A DNA stretch of 64,000 bases from Lysinibacillus fusiformis (GCF_016925635.1 NZ_CP070490.1:1302001-1366000); one strand, 5' to 3'; counted from the stretch's first letter, positions 53,072 to 63,453 are shown. Program-made: numbers and translations. The notes: generated by a model from the sequence alone, not told the origin.

Positions 53072-54766
53072 ATGCGATTTACTATCTACAAGAAATTATT
53101 ACTCGGTTTTTTTATAGTTATTTTAGTACTCGTTACAACAATCGGCTTAAATATAAAACAGCTTGATTCTGTGAATAAGACCTATCGTACATTACTGGAG
53201 GAACAAACTACTAAATCTATAAGTATTCAGGAATTACGGGTGATTGCAAAACAGGAAATTGTCAGCATGCGTGGTTACCTACTACTTGGAGACAAACAAA
53301 ATTTTCAAAGCAATCAAGCCTCACGCGAGGAATTTAAACAAAAATCAGAAGAATTAATGGCTACTTTGGATTCAGAAAAATCAATTAAGCTACTTGAAGC
53401 TATTAATAAAAGTGAGCAAAGTGTTCAACAATTTGCAGATCGTATGTTTGACTTAAAAGCTGCTGGAGAAACAGAAAAGTACGAAAAATTGGACAGCACT
53501 CAAGGACGCTTAATTATTAAACAATTCGACGAGCGTGTTGAAAACCTTTCTAATTATCAAAATGAGTATGTTGAAGGAAAAATGGCTGCTACATCAAGCC
53601 AAATTCAAGATATCAAACTCCAAATGATGCTACTTGGGGTCTTTGCTGTTGTCATAAGTCTGATAATTGCTATGGTGGTTGGTAGTCTAATGTCTCGCCC
53701 AATTAACGGCATGGCCAAGGCTGCGAAAAAAATAGCTGAGGGTGACTTAACAGCTGAACAAATTCGCATAAAGAATCGTGATGAAGTGGGTGATTTAGCG
53801 CTTGCTTTTAATCAAATGGCTGCAAATTTAAAGGATTTAATTACCAATGTACGCCAAAACACTGTACAAGTAAGTGGTTCTGCTGCTGAGTTAACAGCCA
53901 GTGCAGATCAAACTATACAGGCTACAGAGCAAATCACTTCTTCTATTCAAGAGGTTGCTAGTGGCTCAGAGGCTCAAGGGAAAAATGCAACTGAAAGCTC
54001 AGAAGCCATGAAAAACATGACCAAAGGTATACAACAATTAGCTTCTACTACTGCGGCTGTTTCTGAACTGGCAATCGAGACAAATTCAGAGGCTAAGAAA
54101 GGGAATGATTCTTTACATCGTGTAATATCTCAGATGACTACAATCAATACGGCTGTCTTAGAGTCAGCAAGTGTTGTTAAAAATTTAGACGGACATTCCA
54201 TTGAAATTGGTAATATCATTGGCATTATTACCGATATTGCAGAACAAACAAATTTATTAGCACTTAATGCAGCAATTGAAGCAGCCCGTGCAGGCGATCA
54301 CGGACGTGGCTTTGCAGTCGTTGCAGATGAAGTGAAAAAGCTAGCAGAGCAATCAAAAAAATCCGCTGAGCAAATCGCTACCTTGATTTCTGAAATACAG
54401 CAGGATACAAACCGTGCTGTAACGGTGATGGATACTGGTACTCAAGAGGTTCAAATTGGTATGCAAGTAGTGAAGGTAGCAGAAGAAGGTTTCTCTAAGA
54501 TTGTGGAGCTTATTGAGCAAGTATCCATGCAAATTCAAGAAGCAACGACAGTGTCTGAGGAGATGTCCTCCAGTGCAGAGCAAATTTATGCTTCCTTTGA
54601 TGAAATCGCAACTATTGCCCAAATGTCCTCATCTAATTTACAAAATGTTGCATCTGCTTCTGAAGAACAATTAGCTACTATCGAAGAAGTAGCAGCTTCA
54701 GCAGCAACACTTTCAAATATGGCAGAAGAGCTTCACACGCAAGTCTCTCGTTTTAAGGTAGAATAA
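53072..54766 (+). CDS. Methyl-accepting chemotaxis protein with four-helix-bundle sensor
   Basis: 564 aa. Helix 1 (about 8-28), an all-helical extracytoplasmic sensor (about 30-185, 4HB_MCP-like), helix 2 (about 188-208), HAMP (about 210-262) and a signalling domain with [40 protein letters not shown]. Ligand unknown. ATG preceded by GAAAGGATA. Monocistronic, with a strong terminator. Confidence 0.92.
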   Translation: MRFTIYKKLLLGFFIVILVLVTTIGLNIKQLDSVNKTYRTLLEEQTTKSISIQELRVIAKQEIVSMRGYLLLGDKQNFQSNQASREEFKQKSEELMATLDSEKSIKLLEAINKSEQSVQQFADRMFDLKAAGETEKYEKLDSTQGRLIIKQFDERVENLSNYQNEYVEGKMAATSSQIQDIKLQMMLLGVFAVVISLIIAMVVGSLMSRPINGMAKAAKKIAEGDLTAEQIRIKNRDEVGDLALAFNQMAANLKDLITNVRQNTVQVSGSAAELTASADQTIQATEQITSSIQEVASGSEAQGKNATESSEAMKNMTKGIQQLASTTAAVSELAIETNSEAKKGNDSLHRVISQMTTINTAVLESASVVKNLDGHSIEIGNIIGIITDIAEQTNLLALNAAIEAARAGDHGRGFAVVADEVKKLAEQSKKSAEQIATLISEIQQDTNRAVTVMDTGTQEVQIGMQVVKVAEEGFSKIVELIEQVSMQIQEATTVSEEMSSSAEQIYASFDEIATIAQMSSSNLQNVASASEEQLATIEEVAASAATLSNMAEELHTQVSRFKVE

Positions 54767-54820
54767 AAAACTGCTCGTTTTCTTTAGGTTTATAGCCTCT
54801 AGAAAATGAGCAGTTTTTTC
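54765..54820. terminator. Bidirectional terminator
   Basis: CTGCTCGTTTTCT / AGAAAATGAGCAG flanked by A- and T-runs between convergent genes. Confidence 0.83.
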
Positions 54821-54825
54821 ATGTT

Positions 54826-55599
54826 TTATGTATTTCTATTTGCTATGTTTCCGCTATACTTTTCGCCTAACATCTCAAGCATCTCAATAACAGCAGCTTC
54901 CTCACTCGCAACTTGTAAAGAGGCCTTTTCACGTACCTGATGCCCTCCTACACAAACACTTTCCTTAGCTTTCAAAAACATAGAAGCATCGTTTGCATCA
55001 TTGCCAAAGGCGATAAACTCCCCTGCCTCAACACCCAATTTAGATAAGCCATTCCACTTGTCAATGCCATAAGGGCTTATATCCACAATATTTTCTGATG
55101 TATGCTCATATAGACAAACAAGAAGTTTTTGTAGCTCAGATAATACAGCATCAACATTCTCACCAGGAAATAAAACAACTTTTACTATGTCTCTAATATC
55201 CTGCAAGGCTACCTTTTTAGCTGCTTTTAAAGGATCTATATTTTGGTAAATCGGATGATCCTCACTACCTGTATAAGCATAATCCCAATGACTATCTACT
55301 AGGTATGGTAATTGAAAAGCTGTGATAACCTGGCGAATTGCGTCAGCTACTTCTGTAGTAAATGCTGTTACCTCAATTGTTTCACCATCACGAGCAATAA
55401 ATGCGCCATTCCCACCTACCATTGGATATTTTCGCATCGATTCCGGTAATACAGGTAGTAGATCACGTATCGGTCTGGCTGAGGCAAAAATGACTTCATG
55501 TCCAAGCCGTCTACATGCCTCCAATGCATTAGTGATCTCTTCACTTAATGGCTTACCTTTAAAACAAATAGTACCATCTAAATCAAAGACAAATTTCAT
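54826..55599 (-). CDS. Cof-type HAD-IIB phosphatase
   Basis: 257 aa from the ATG at 55599 (AAAGGTAGG upstream). Motif I VFDLDGTICF, motif II in FASARP, a C2B-type cap (about 85-180), and motifs III/IV in DKWNGLSKLGVEAGEFIAFGNDANDASMF. It hydrolyses sugar phosphates, nucleotides or flavin phosphates in the cytosol; substrate not predictable. Confidence 0.88.
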   Translation of the reverse strand: MKFVFDLDGTICFKGKPLSEEITNALEACRRLGHEVIFASARPIRDLLPVLPESMRKYPMVGGNGAFIARDGETIEVTAFTTEVADAIRQVITAFQLPYLVDSHWDYAYTGSEDHPIYQNIDPLKAAKKVALQDIRDIVKVVLFPGENVDAVLSELQKLLVCLYEHTSENIVDISPYGIDKWNGLSKLGVEAGEFIAFGNDANDASMFLKAKESVCVGGHQVREKASLQVASEEAAVIEMLEMLGEKYSGNIANRNT

Positions 55600-55750
55600 G
55601 ATTTTCCTACCTTTCATATGCTAACTCACTTCATTATTATCTCACAGAAAATACATTTTTTAGTGCTTTCTTCTACACTTCACTAAATATCAAATATTTA
55701 ATAAGATAGATATTACTTAAGACAGAATTAAATAAATTTTTAGAATATTA

Positions 55751-55779
55751 TTGACAGGAAGTTAATATCCAAGTAATAT
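55751..55779 (+). promoter_or_regulatory. SigA-type promoter of the leuA T-box transcript
   Basis: TTGACA (55751-55756), 17-base spacer, TAATAT (55774-55779). The T-box leader starts a few bases downstream. Confidence 0.75.
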
Positions 55780-55794
55780 TGCTTTCAACAACAC

Positions 55795-56060
55795 ATTGCA
55801 GGCCAAGATTGGAAATAGTAAAAGTGGTTGTGTACTTGTAGAGAGCCGATGGTTGGTGTAAATCGGTAGGCACACATTTTGAACTCGTCCATGAGCTACT
55901 CCCTGAACTTTTTAGTAAGGGATGTCGGTTTCCCCCGTTAACAGGATAGACAGTGATAGCTGTCGATAAGGGGACTTTTTCTATAAAGAGAAGGTCAATT
56001 AGAGTGGTACCGCGAGCATAAACTCGTCTCTATTTTTACATAGAGACGGGTTTTTTTATT
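55795..56060 (+). ncRNA. T-box leader, leucine specific
   Basis: Stem I with AGAGAGCCGATGG and the specifier loop GAACUCGUCC, in which CUC (55884-55886) reads leucine. The T-box AGAGTGGTACCGCG begins at 56001 and the terminator CTCGTCTCTA / TAGAGACGGG with seven T ends at about 56058. Uncharged tRNA-Leu would allow leuA transcription. Confidence 0.93.
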
Positions 56061-56125
56061 TTTTAATGACTTATTGGCCTACGTGTAAATTTTAGATACT
56101 AATCACTAAAAAGGAGTGTTTGAAA

Positions 56126-57697
56126 ATGGGAAGAAAAATTTGGGTGTTTGATACAACTTTACGTGATGGCGAACAGGTGCCTGGAGCAAAGCTAAATCTT
56201 TATGAAAAAGTAGAAATTGCACAGCAGCTGAAAAAATTGGGTGTGGATATTATCGAAGCTGGATTCCCTGCTTCTTCACAAGGTGATTTTGATGCTGTCA
56301 AAGCTGTAGCTGAAAAGGTTGGCAACACAAACGACATTATGATTACAGCATTAGCACGTGCTGTAAAAGCTGACATCGATGCTGTCTATAATGCTGTGAA
56401 ATACGCTCAAAACCCGATGATTCACATGGTACTAGGAACATCTGATATCCATGTGGAGAAAAAATTCAGCAAGTCAAAAGACCAAATTTTACAAATTGGT
56501 GTGGATGCTGTGAAATACGCTAAAACATTATTACCACAAGTTCAATATTCCACAGAGGATGCATCTCGTTCTGACTTTGAATATCTTTGGAAAACGATTG
56601 AAGCTGTTATGAGAGCTGGCGCAACGATGATTAACGTTCCTGATACGGTAGGCTTTGCAGAACCAGAGGAATTTGGAGAGATGATTTTTAAATTAAATGA
56701 CCGTATGAAAAACTTAGACGATAGCGTTCTTTTAAGTGTTCATTGTCACAATGATCTTGGAATGGCAACGGCTAATACGCTAGCTGCTATTAAAAATGGT
56801 GCAGATAAGGTAGAATGTACAATCAATGGTATCGGCGAACGCGCAGGTAATGCTGCATTAGAAGAAGTTGTCATGGCACTTAAAACTCGTAGCTCCGTAT
56901 ACAATGCCGAAACGCGTATTAATACAAAAGAAATTATGAATACTTCACGTCTTGTTTCTAGCTTTATGGGCTTAGATGTACAGGTCAATAAAGCCATTAC
57001 AGGAGATAATGCATTTGCCCATTCTTCTGGTATTCACCAGGATGGTTTGTTAAAATCTCGTGATGCTTATGAAATCGTCCATCCTGAGGATGTAGGTCTT
57101 GATGATATGGAGCTAGTACTAACAGCTCGCTCTGGTCGCCATGCAGTGAAAAATGCTCTTGAAAAATTAGGGTTTACTAATCTTTCTACAGAGGAATTTG
57201 AAGGTATTTTTGAAGGATTCTTAAAGCTAGCCGATGCGAAGAAAGAAGTATATGATCACGACTTATACGTTATTGTTGAAAGCTATTATGAAAAACATGA
57301 TGCCAATAATAAAAATGCTACACATTATAGTGAACAATTCTTTGATTTCGATGATCTACAAGTCGTCAGCAATACAAGCTTCCCTTCTGCAAGTGTTAAG
57401 GTTCGTAAAGGCGGCGAAATCTTTAAAGCTAGTGCAGTAGGCTCTGGCCCAATCGATGCCCTGTATTCAGCGATTGCAGAAATTACAAATATGGATGTAA
57501 AACTAGTGGAATATAATATCAATAGTGTTTCACGAGGCAAAGAGGCTTTAGGTAAAGTAAAAATCACGATTGAACACGAAGGCGAAAAGTATATTGCAAA
57601 AGCAGCGGATACAGATATTCTTAAGGCAAGTGCTCTAGCCTATATTAATGCGATCAATAGCATTGTAGTGACAAAATTAACACCTGTTATGAATTAA
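56126..57697 (+). CDS. leuA: 2-isopropylmalate synthase
   Basis: 523 aa from the ATG at 56126 (AAGGAG nine bases upstream). Catalytic TIM barrel (1-280) with FDTTLRDGEQVPG, metal-binding HCHNDLGMATAN and INGIGERAGN; HSSGIHQDG follows; the C-terminal LeuA regulatory domain (about 400-523) binds leucine for feedback. It makes the first committed step to leucine from 2-oxoisovalerate and acetyl-CoA. It stands alone: leuBCD are not adjacent. Confidence 0.93.
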   Translation: MGRKIWVFDTTLRDGEQVPGAKLNLYEKVEIAQQLKKLGVDIIEAGFPASSQGDFDAVKAVAEKVGNTNDIMITALARAVKADIDAVYNAVKYAQNPMIHMVLGTSDIHVEKKFSKSKDQILQIGVDAVKYAKTLLPQVQYSTEDASRSDFEYLWKTIEAVMRAGATMINVPDTVGFAEPEEFGEMIFKLNDRMKNLDDSVLLSVHCHNDLGMATANTLAAIKNGADKVECTINGIGERAGNAALEEVVMALKTRSSVYNAETRINTKEIMNTSRLVSSFMGLDVQVNKAITGDNAFAHSSGIHQDGLLKSRDAYEIVHPEDVGLDDMELVLTARSGRHAVKNALEKLGFTNLSTEEFEGIFEGFLKLADAKKEVYDHDLYVIVESYYEKHDANNKNATHYSEQFFDFDDLQVVSNTSFPSASVKVRKGGEIFKASAVGSGPIDALYSAIAEITNMDVKLVEYNINSVSRGKEALGKVKITIEHEGEKYIAKAADTDILKASALAYINAINSIVVTKLTPVMN

Positions 57698-57707
57698 ATG
57701 AAAATAT

Positions 57708-57742
57708 AAAAGCAGTATGGCCCATGAGTCATACTGCTTTTT
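57708..57742. terminator. Bidirectional terminator
   Basis: AAAGCAGTATG / CATACTGCTTT between convergent leuA and metG. Confidence 0.82.
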
Positions 57743-57747
57743 CAATC

Positions 57748-59382
57748 CTAGTGACTATCCCTAACTAATTTTTGGTATTCCTCATCAATTCGTTCAATAT
57801 CAAGACGTTCAAACAATGGCGTCACCTCTTGAATTAATTGAGGCAGCTCTACTTGCTCATGCCACATCATTTCATTTATACCTACCATGTTTCTTACTTT
57901 CTTTGCTGAAAACGGTAAGAAGGGATGCAGCAGCTGCCCTAAATTCGCAATGATATAGACGCAAGTTGCTAATGTACGATTACATGCCTCTACGTTTTCT
58001 TTTACCTGTAGCCATGGCTGATGTTCATCAAAATAACGGTTAGCTCCGCGAATATACTCAAAAATGGACTCTAACGCCTGTTTGAAATGGCCACCTTCGA
58101 TAAGAATACCCGCTTCATTAAACAATTGTACGGTTTGTTTTCGAATGTCGCTATCCACCTCAGCTTGTGGAACCCGACAAGCAAATGATTTTTCAATAAA
58201 CTTCAATGTACGGTTTACAAAATTACCATAGGCTCCGAGTAGTTCACCATTATGGCTATAAATAAATTCCCGCCATGAAAAATCAGTATCACGATTTTCC
58301 GGCGCATTCATCGTTAAGAAGTAACGGATAGAGTCCGCATCATAACGACTTAAAATATAAGGAACCCATACAGCCCAATTCTGACTAGTAGATAATTTGC
58401 GTTTTTCTAATGTTAAATACTCATTTGATACAATATGGGTAGGTAATGCCTTAGATCCAATTCCCATTAAAATGGCTGGCCAAATAACTGTATGGAATGG
58501 AATATTATCCTTTCCATGTACATAGTATGAAATGGTCTCTTCATTCCATAAATCTTCAATGGCTATTTGATGCTCTTTTGCCCATTCTAAACTTGCTGTT
58601 AAGTACCCTGCTACAGCTTCAATCCATACATATATTTTTTTCCCTTCAAAACCTGGCACTGGAACATCTATGCCATTCGGTAAATCTCTTGTTACTGCTC
58701 GGTCAGGAACTCCTTCTGCCAAGTATCGCTCCGTCAACCCTAAAGCATTGTCTCGCCAGCGTTTCTCGGCTTTCGCTTGAGCTAAATAAGACTCCAATCT
58801 TCCTTGAAATTGACTAAAGGTAAAATAAAAGTGCTCCGTTTCCCGAATAACAGGTTCATTCCCGCAAATTTTGCAGCGCTTATCAATTAAATCCAATGGG
58901 TCTAAAATTTCTGAGCAGTTATCACATTGATCTCCCCTTGCTTTCGCTCCACAATTTGGACAGAGCCCCTCGACAAATCGATCTGGTAGGAATTGCTTAT
59001 CCGTCTCACAGTAAGCCTGTTCAATTTTCTTTTTGTATAAAAAATTATTAGCCAGTAGCTGTAAAAAAAGGGCCTTAACGGATTCATGGTGGTGCTCCGC
59101 ATCCGTTCTTGTGTACAAATCATAGGTAAATCCTAAATCATGAAAGCATCTAGTAAATTCATCATGATAGTGATTGGCAATAGCCTCTGTCGTTGTATTC
59201 TCTTGCGCGGCACGAATAGAGATAGGTGTACCATTACAATCACTACCTGATACATATAAAACCTGCTCACCCTTTTGTCGGTAATATCTAGCCAAAATAT
59301 CACCTGGTAATAATGCGGCAACATGCCCTAAATGCAAAGAGCCATTTGCATACGGCCAAGCGCCTCCAATAACAATCGTCAT
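57748..59382 (-). CDS. metG: Methionyl-tRNA synthetase (short, two-zinc-knuckle type)
   Basis: 544 aa class I synthetase. HIGH motif as HLGH in [17 protein letters not shown] motif as KLSTS; CPNC...CDNC and CKIC with a following Cys form two zinc knuckles; [12 protein letters not shown] lines the active site. It lacks the C-terminal tRNA-binding domain found in the usual 650-residue Bacillus MetS, and the knuckle pattern differs too, so it is probably a second, specialised synthetase. A Met T-box lies upstream. Confidence 0.9.
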   Translation of the reverse strand: MTIVIGGAWPYANGSLHLGHVAALLPGDILARYYRQKGEQVLYVSGSDCNGTPISIRAAQENTTTEAIANHYHDEFTRCFHDLGFTYDLYTRTDAEHHHESVKALFLQLLANNFLYKKKIEQAYCETDKQFLPDRFVEGLCPNCGAKARGDQCDNCSEILDPLDLIDKRCKICGNEPVIRETEHFYFTFSQFQGRLESYLAQAKAEKRWRDNALGLTERYLAEGVPDRAVTRDLPNGIDVPVPGFEGKKIYVWIEAVAGYLTASLEWAKEHQIAIEDLWNEETISYYVHGKDNIPFHTVIWPAILMGIGSKALPTHIVSNEYLTLEKRKLSTSQNWAVWVPYILSRYDADSIRYFLTMNAPENRDTDFSWREFIYSHNGELLGAYGNFVNRTLKFIEKSFACRVPQAEVDSDIRKQTVQLFNEAGILIEGGHFKQALESIFEYIRGANRYFDEHQPWLQVKENVEACNRTLATCVYIIANLGQLLHPFLPFSAKKVRNMVGINEMMWHEQVELPQLIQEVTPLFERLDIERIDEEYQKLVRDSH

Positions 59383-59414
59383 TCTAAATTGCTCCCCTCA
59401 CAGAAAAAATGGTA

Positions 59415-59670
59415 AAAAAAAATCGCCCTAATCAAATCTGATTAGGACGAGTATACCCGTGTTACCACCTATATTTACAAATAGCTCACACTATTTGCCT
59501 CTATCAGTACGTCTCCATTCAAAAAGAGAGATACTGCCGCTGTTGTAACGAGTGCCCATCTCGTCGTAATCTACTGGCTAAAAAGCTTTCGGTACGAAGC
59601 TCAAAGGTCATTTTCAAAAGGGTTCATTTACCTCATTTCCACCAACAGAGGCTCTCTACAAAATGTTAAT
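59415..59670 (-). ncRNA. T-box leader, methionine specific
   Basis: Minus strand: AGAGAGCC-type stem I start near 59660, specifier region GAAAAUGACC with AUG at 59609-59611, T-box GGTGGTAACACGGG (about 59457-59472), and terminator TCGTCCTAATCA / TGATTAGGGCGA with a long T-run. It responds to uncharged tRNA-Met. Confidence 0.93.
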
Positions 59671-59716
59671 CCAATTTACTTTTCCTTTTCAATGCTTTGT
59701 CTATAGGATTGGCACC

Positions 59717-59745
59717 ATTTTACGCCTTCTTGTGAGGAAATGCAA
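59717..59745 (-). promoter_or_regulatory. SigA-type promoter of the metG T-box transcript
   Basis: Minus strand TTGCAT (59740-59745), 17-base spacer, TAAAAT (59717-59722). Confidence 0.65.
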
Positions 59746-59788
59746 TGATTGTCGTTAAATCGTCCCTTTTTTGATACACTTTCGTGCG

Positions 59789-60436
59789 TTAATCTAATGT
59801 AACATTTACCAATGCAGTTAAATCATCGATTACTATATCTGCTTTTTCTAATTCCCTGTCTTGTGCAAAGTCAAAGCGTACACCTATCGATAGTAATTGA
59901 TTATCCTGTGCAGCTTGGATATCCGAAGAACGATCTCCTACCACTGCTCCGTACTCAATTTTATTTTCATCTACAACTCTTTTGACCAGGTCTGATTTAT
60001 GCCCACTTGCAATAGCTTGAATGCTGTAGATACCCTTTATGAAACGCTTCAACTGATAGGTTTCAACGATTGCTTGTAAATAGTCGACCTGTCCATTACT
60101 CGCTATGTATAACGGATAATTCTCTGACAATGTTGCAAGAGTTTGCTCAGCATGTGGATACAATGCACCCTTATGTCCACGTATTTGCTCAACCAGCTTT
60201 ACATGGAATAATACATTGCTCTCTTCTCGTATCTCTAGCGTATGCATAGGACATAATGTTTCCCACACAACCGGTAAAGGAACCCCCATTATTTCTCGAT
60301 ATTTTTCTATCGGTGTTTCGCCCTGCCACAAGCCATTTGTCCGCAGCACATCAAATGTTGCATCGAGCGCAGGCTCTAAAATAAGATTAGTTTGAAATAA
60401 TGTGCCATCCATATCAAAAATAAACGCTTTATTCAT
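59789..60436 (-). CDS. HAD-superfamily hydrolase (Gph-like)
   Basis: 215 aa. Motif I FIFDMDGTLFQTN, a helical C1 cap (about 18-85), motif II in YIASNG, and GDRSSDIQAAQDN as motif III/IV. Phosphoglycolate-phosphatase-like fold; substrate unknown. It is the third gene of the rsgA-fosB unit, 15 bases after fosB, with AAGGAGTG before its ATG. Confidence 0.88.
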   Translation of the reverse strand: MNKAFIFDMDGTLFQTNLILEPALDATFDVLRTNGLWQGETPIEKYREIMGVPLPVVWETLCPMHTLEIREESNVLFHVKLVEQIRGHKGALYPHAEQTLATLSENYPLYIASNGQVDYLQAIVETYQLKRFIKGIYSIQAIASGHKSDLVKRVVDENKIEYGAVVGDRSSDIQAAQDNQLLSIGVRFDFAQDRELEKADIVIDDLTALVNVTLD

Positions 60437-60451
60437 AGAATCACTCCTTGA

Positions 60452-60877
60452 TTAATTATCAAAAAACGCCATATGCGGCTTTTCTTGCTTATAATAATCC
60501 AAACGATCTTGCAAAGTTCCTGTATGAAACTCAAATTTATGACCATCTGGGTCCGTAAAGTAAATCGATTTTTTGTCCTTCTCATCTCTTTGTCGACCTG
60601 CTAAAATATTGACCTTTAGTTGCACCAATTTGTCATACATCTTATCAAAGTCATCTTCAGCGATTGTGAAGGCAATATGCGTATAGGACTGATGGATGTC
60701 ATTGCGCGGTATATCCTTCTCAACATTAAGAGCGAGCCACAGCCCATTTACATCAAAATAGGCTGTGCTGTTCCCCTTTACTAGCAACTTGGCATCGAAT
60801 ACTTTTTCATAAAATGTGATGGATTCCTCTAGATTAGATACTGAAAACAGTAAATGATTGATGTTTTGAATTGTCAT
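60452..60877 (-). CDS. fosB: FosB bacillithiol transferase (fosfomycin resistance)
   Basis: 141 aa, vicinal-oxygen-chelate fold. Metal ligands His in INHLLFSVS, His in YTHIAFT and Glu in [28 protein letters not shown] and the tail [16 protein letters not shown] are near-identical to Bacillus FosB. It adds bacillithiol (or Cys) to fosfomycin and opens its epoxide. It follows rsgA by 17 bases in a three-gene unit. Confidence 0.94.
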   Translation of the reverse strand: MTIQNINHLLFSVSNLEESITFYEKVFDAKLLVKGNSTAYFDVNGLWLALNVEKDIPRNDIHQSYTHIAFTIAEDDFDKMYDKLVQLKVNILAGRQRDEKDKKSIYFTDPDGHKFEFHTGTLQDRLDYYKQEKPHMAFFDN

Positions 60878-60894
60878 AGCTGTGCTCCCAATGT

Positions 60895-61965
60895 TTATTT
60901 TTTCCCTTTTTTCATTCCCTTAGCTATTTGCTTCCACTTGCGTTGCTCCTCAAGTTTTGCCTGGGTATTTGCTTTGCGCTCCATGTAAGCCAATTCTCTT
61001 TGCAGCTTAAAATAGCTTTGTAGACGATATTGATCTAAGTCCCCATCTACAATAGCTTGCTGGACAGCACAATAAGGCTCTTTTTGATGCGTACAATCAC
61101 GATAACGACAAGCTGTTGCTAGTTCCTCAATATCTTGAAAGCTTGAAGCTAAACTATCACCTTGATCCCACAATTGAAACTCACGCATCCCTGGCGTATC
61201 GATTAAACAGCCACCAGCAGGCAATACTACTAGCTCTCGATGGGTTGTTGTATGACGTCCCTTAGCATCGTCCTCACGAATACCTGCTACTTTCATCAGT
61301 ACCTCCCCACATAAGGCATTTGTTAATGTGGATTTTCCTGCTCCTGAAGACCCCAATAATGCTCCAGTGACTCCCTCTGTGAATAACGACTGAATTTCCT
61401 TTAGACCTTCGCCGGATAGAGCACTCGTTACAAAAATATCTACACCAAAGGCTACAGACTCCACTTCTTGCACTAAGCTCGAAACATCCTCGCACAAATC
61501 TGCTTTTGTCAGGACAATAATAGGCTTTGCACCTGAATCCCAAGCGGCCACTAAATATCTCTCCAAACGTCGAATATTAAAATCAGCGTTCAAGCTCATA
61601 ACAAGTAACACGATATCGACATTTGATGCGACAATCTGTTCTTGAATTTCCGTTCCTGCAACTTTACGTGAAAATACCGATTTTCGTTGCAATAGCTGAT
61701 GAATAATTGCTCGTTCCTCACCGGGCATTTTCTCTACTAGCACCCAATCACCAACTGCTGGATAGTCCTCTCGAGCTAAAGACGTATACGCATAATGACC
61801 AGCAATTGTCGCCAGCCATTCTCCCTCTTCAGCTAACACGCGATAAGAATGCTTATGCTCTAAAGTAACCCTTGCAGGCACACAATTCTTTAATTTAGCC
61901 TGCTTTTTCATTTCTATCACTTGCTCTTCAAAATATGTTGTAAATCCTAATGTTGGTAAATTCAA
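60895..61965 (-). CDS. rsgA: Ribosome-assembly GTPase RsgA
   Basis: 356 aa, circularly permuted GTPase. An OB-fold (about 35-100) precedes G4 TKAD, then G1 [14 protein letters not shown] and G3 DTPGMREF, and a zinc-binding end with [14 protein letters not shown]. It checks late 30S maturation. At 356 aa it is longer than Bacillus YloQ, like an E. coli-type or second paralogue. TTG start with AGGAGG nine bases upstream. It is preceded by an apparent leader-peptide attenuator and heads an operon with fosB. Confidence 0.92.
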   Translation of the reverse strand: MNLPTLGFTTYFEEQVIEMKKQAKLKNCVPARVTLEHKHSYRVLAEEGEWLATIAGHYAYTSLAREDYPAVGDWVLVEKMPGEERAIIHQLLQRKSVFSRKVAGTEIQEQIVASNVDIVLLVMSLNADFNIRRLERYLVAAWDSGAKPIIVLTKADLCEDVSSLVQEVESVAFGVDIFVTSALSGEGLKEIQSLFTEGVTGALLGSSGAGKSTLTNALCGEVLMKVAGIREDDAKGRHTTTHRELVVLPAGGCLIDTPGMREFQLWDQGDSLASSFQDIEELATACRYRDCTHQKEPYCAVQQAIVDGDLDQYRLQSYFKLQRELAYMERKANTQAKLEEQRKWKQIAKGMKKGKK

Positions 61966-62067
61966 TTTATTTTCCTCCTAAACGTGCATATCAATGATGC
62001 CTCAGCGAAAAATTCTATGTCATCCGCAAGAGGCCATATCGCAATTTAGCATTTTTTAAACTACGAT

Positions 62068-62107
62068 AAAAAAACCTTGTAGCTGCAATTCGGCAGTTAC
62101 AAGGTTT
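62068..62107 (-). terminator. Intrinsic terminator in the rsgA leader
   Basis: Minus-strand stem AAACCTTGTAACTGC / GCAGCTACAAGGTTT (one mismatch) with six-base loop CGAATT and seven T. It lies between the promoter and rsgA, so it must be overcome for expression. Confidence 0.85.
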
Positions 62108-62156
62108 CACAGGCACGTTTAAAAGATACACAAATACCCCGAGTTATAGCACGGCG

Positions 62157-62231
62157 TCACTTTGTATATTTTAGGCGTGTGAAATTGAACAAACCGAATT
62201 GCAGTTCGCTAATTACAGATCTATTCATCAT
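62157..62231 (-). CDS. Putative 24-codon leader peptide of rsgA
   Basis: ATG at 62231 (followed by a second ATG) opens MMNRSVISELQFGLFNFTRL and four more residues, ending TGA at 62157-62159. GTAGGTGAT lies 6-10 bases upstream as ribosome-binding site. Codons 10-14 encode the segment that is complementary to the terminator loop. No homologue is known to me. Confidence 0.45.
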   Translation of the reverse strand: MMNRSVISELQFGLFNFTRLKYTK

Positions 62232-62264
62232 GTCACATCACCTACTTTCCATTTAGTTGTTATC

Positions 62265-62293
62265 AATATAGCTAAATTTTCAGAAATTGTCAA
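62265..62293 (-). promoter_or_regulatory. Strong SigA-type promoter of the rsgA leader transcript
   Basis: Minus strand TTGACA (62288-62293), exactly 17 bases, TATATT (62265-62270). Predicted start near 62258, 27 bases before the leader ORF. Confidence 0.8.
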
Positions 62294-62369
62294 TTATAAT
62301 ATTATAAGCATTTATTCCAATCATCCACGCATACAATGAAAAAACCACTAAATGCGAGGAGATGTTGAG

Positions 62370-63452
62370 TTGCCTAAAATCATTTCAATTAGCACATATC
62401 AACCACCTTACACATTACAGCAAGAAAACGCAGAGGAACTAACGAAAGAGCTTTTCTATGCAAAAATTCCAAAACTAGAGCGCTACTTAAAGGTTTTTGA
62501 AAATGGTGGCATCGACACACGTCATTTTTGTGTGCCACCCGAATGGCATCGTACGAATCACTCCTTTGAAGAACGTAATAATTTATATATTGAGTTAGCT
62601 ACACAATATAGTGTAAGTGTCATTCAATCATGTTTGAAAAATAATTCCTTTTTGTTCACACCTATTTCTTCTGAAGAAATTGATGCCATCATTTTTGTTA
62701 GTAGTACAGGAATTTCAACACCTAGCATTGATGCACGTGTTATGAACAAGCTTTCTTTTTCAGATCGACTTAAACGCATTCCTTTATGGGGACTTGGTTG
62801 TGCAGGAGGAGCTGCTGGTGTAAGTAGAGCCTATGATTTTTGCAAAGCCCATCCACAAGCAAAGGTGCTTGTCGTTTGTGTCGAGTTATGTAGCCTCACT
62901 TTTCAGCCAAATGATTTTTCTAAAAGCAATTTAATCGGTGCTTCCCTTTTTGCAGATGGTGCGGCATGTATACTTGTTTGTGGAGATAAAGTAGCTATCG
63001 AAACAAAAAGACCAACCCCTGATATTCTAGCTACAGGGTCAAAATGGATGCCAGATTCAGAAAATGTGATGGGTTGGGATGTGAAAAATAACGGGCTTCA
63101 TGTTATTTTTCAAAAAAGTATTCCTTCTATTATTACCAATTGGCTCGGACCTTTCATTGAACAATTTTTAATGGATCAAGGACTGTATAGCGAGCAACTT
63201 ACTCATTTCATTGCGCATCCTGGAGGAAAAAAGGTATTAAAGGCATATGAAGATACACTTTATTTATCTCCCCAAAAAACCGACATTTCTCGGGAAATAT
63301 TGCGGCAACATGGCAATATGTCATCACCAACAGTGTTATATGTATTAGAGCAATTTATGTTACATGAAGGACAAGTGGAGGATACAGGCTTGCTCGTAGC
63401 TCTTGGCCCTGGTTTTTGTGCAGAAGCTGTATTATTAAACTGGAGGGAGTAA
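62370..63452 (+). CDS. bpsA: Type III polyketide synthase (BpsA-like)
   Basis: 360 aa from the TTG at 62370, chosen for GAGGAGAT seven bases upstream; an ATG six codons earlier overlaps that site. Chalcone/stilbene-synthase fold with catalytic Cys in GLGCAGGAAGVSRA, His in FIAHPGGKKVL and Asn in HGNMSSPTVLY. It extends fatty acyl-CoA with malonyl-CoA to alkylpyrones. The downstream methyltransferase gene starts one base after its stop. Confidence 0.92.
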   Translation: MPKIISISTYQPPYTLQQENAEELTKELFYAKIPKLERYLKVFENGGIDTRHFCVPPEWHRTNHSFEERNNLYIELATQYSVSVIQSCLKNNSFLFTPISSEEIDAIIFVSSTGISTPSIDARVMNKLSFSDRLKRIPLWGLGCAGGAAGVSRAYDFCKAHPQAKVLVVCVELCSLTFQPNDFSKSNLIGASLFADGAACILVCGDKVAIETKRPTPDILATGSKWMPDSENVMGWDVKNNGLHVIFQKSIPSIITNWLGPFIEQFLMDQGLYSEQLTHFIAHPGGKKVLKAYEDTLYLSPQKTDISREILRQHGNMSSPTVLYVLEQFMLHEGQVEDTGLLVALGPGFCAEAVLLNWRE

Positions 63453-63453
63453 C

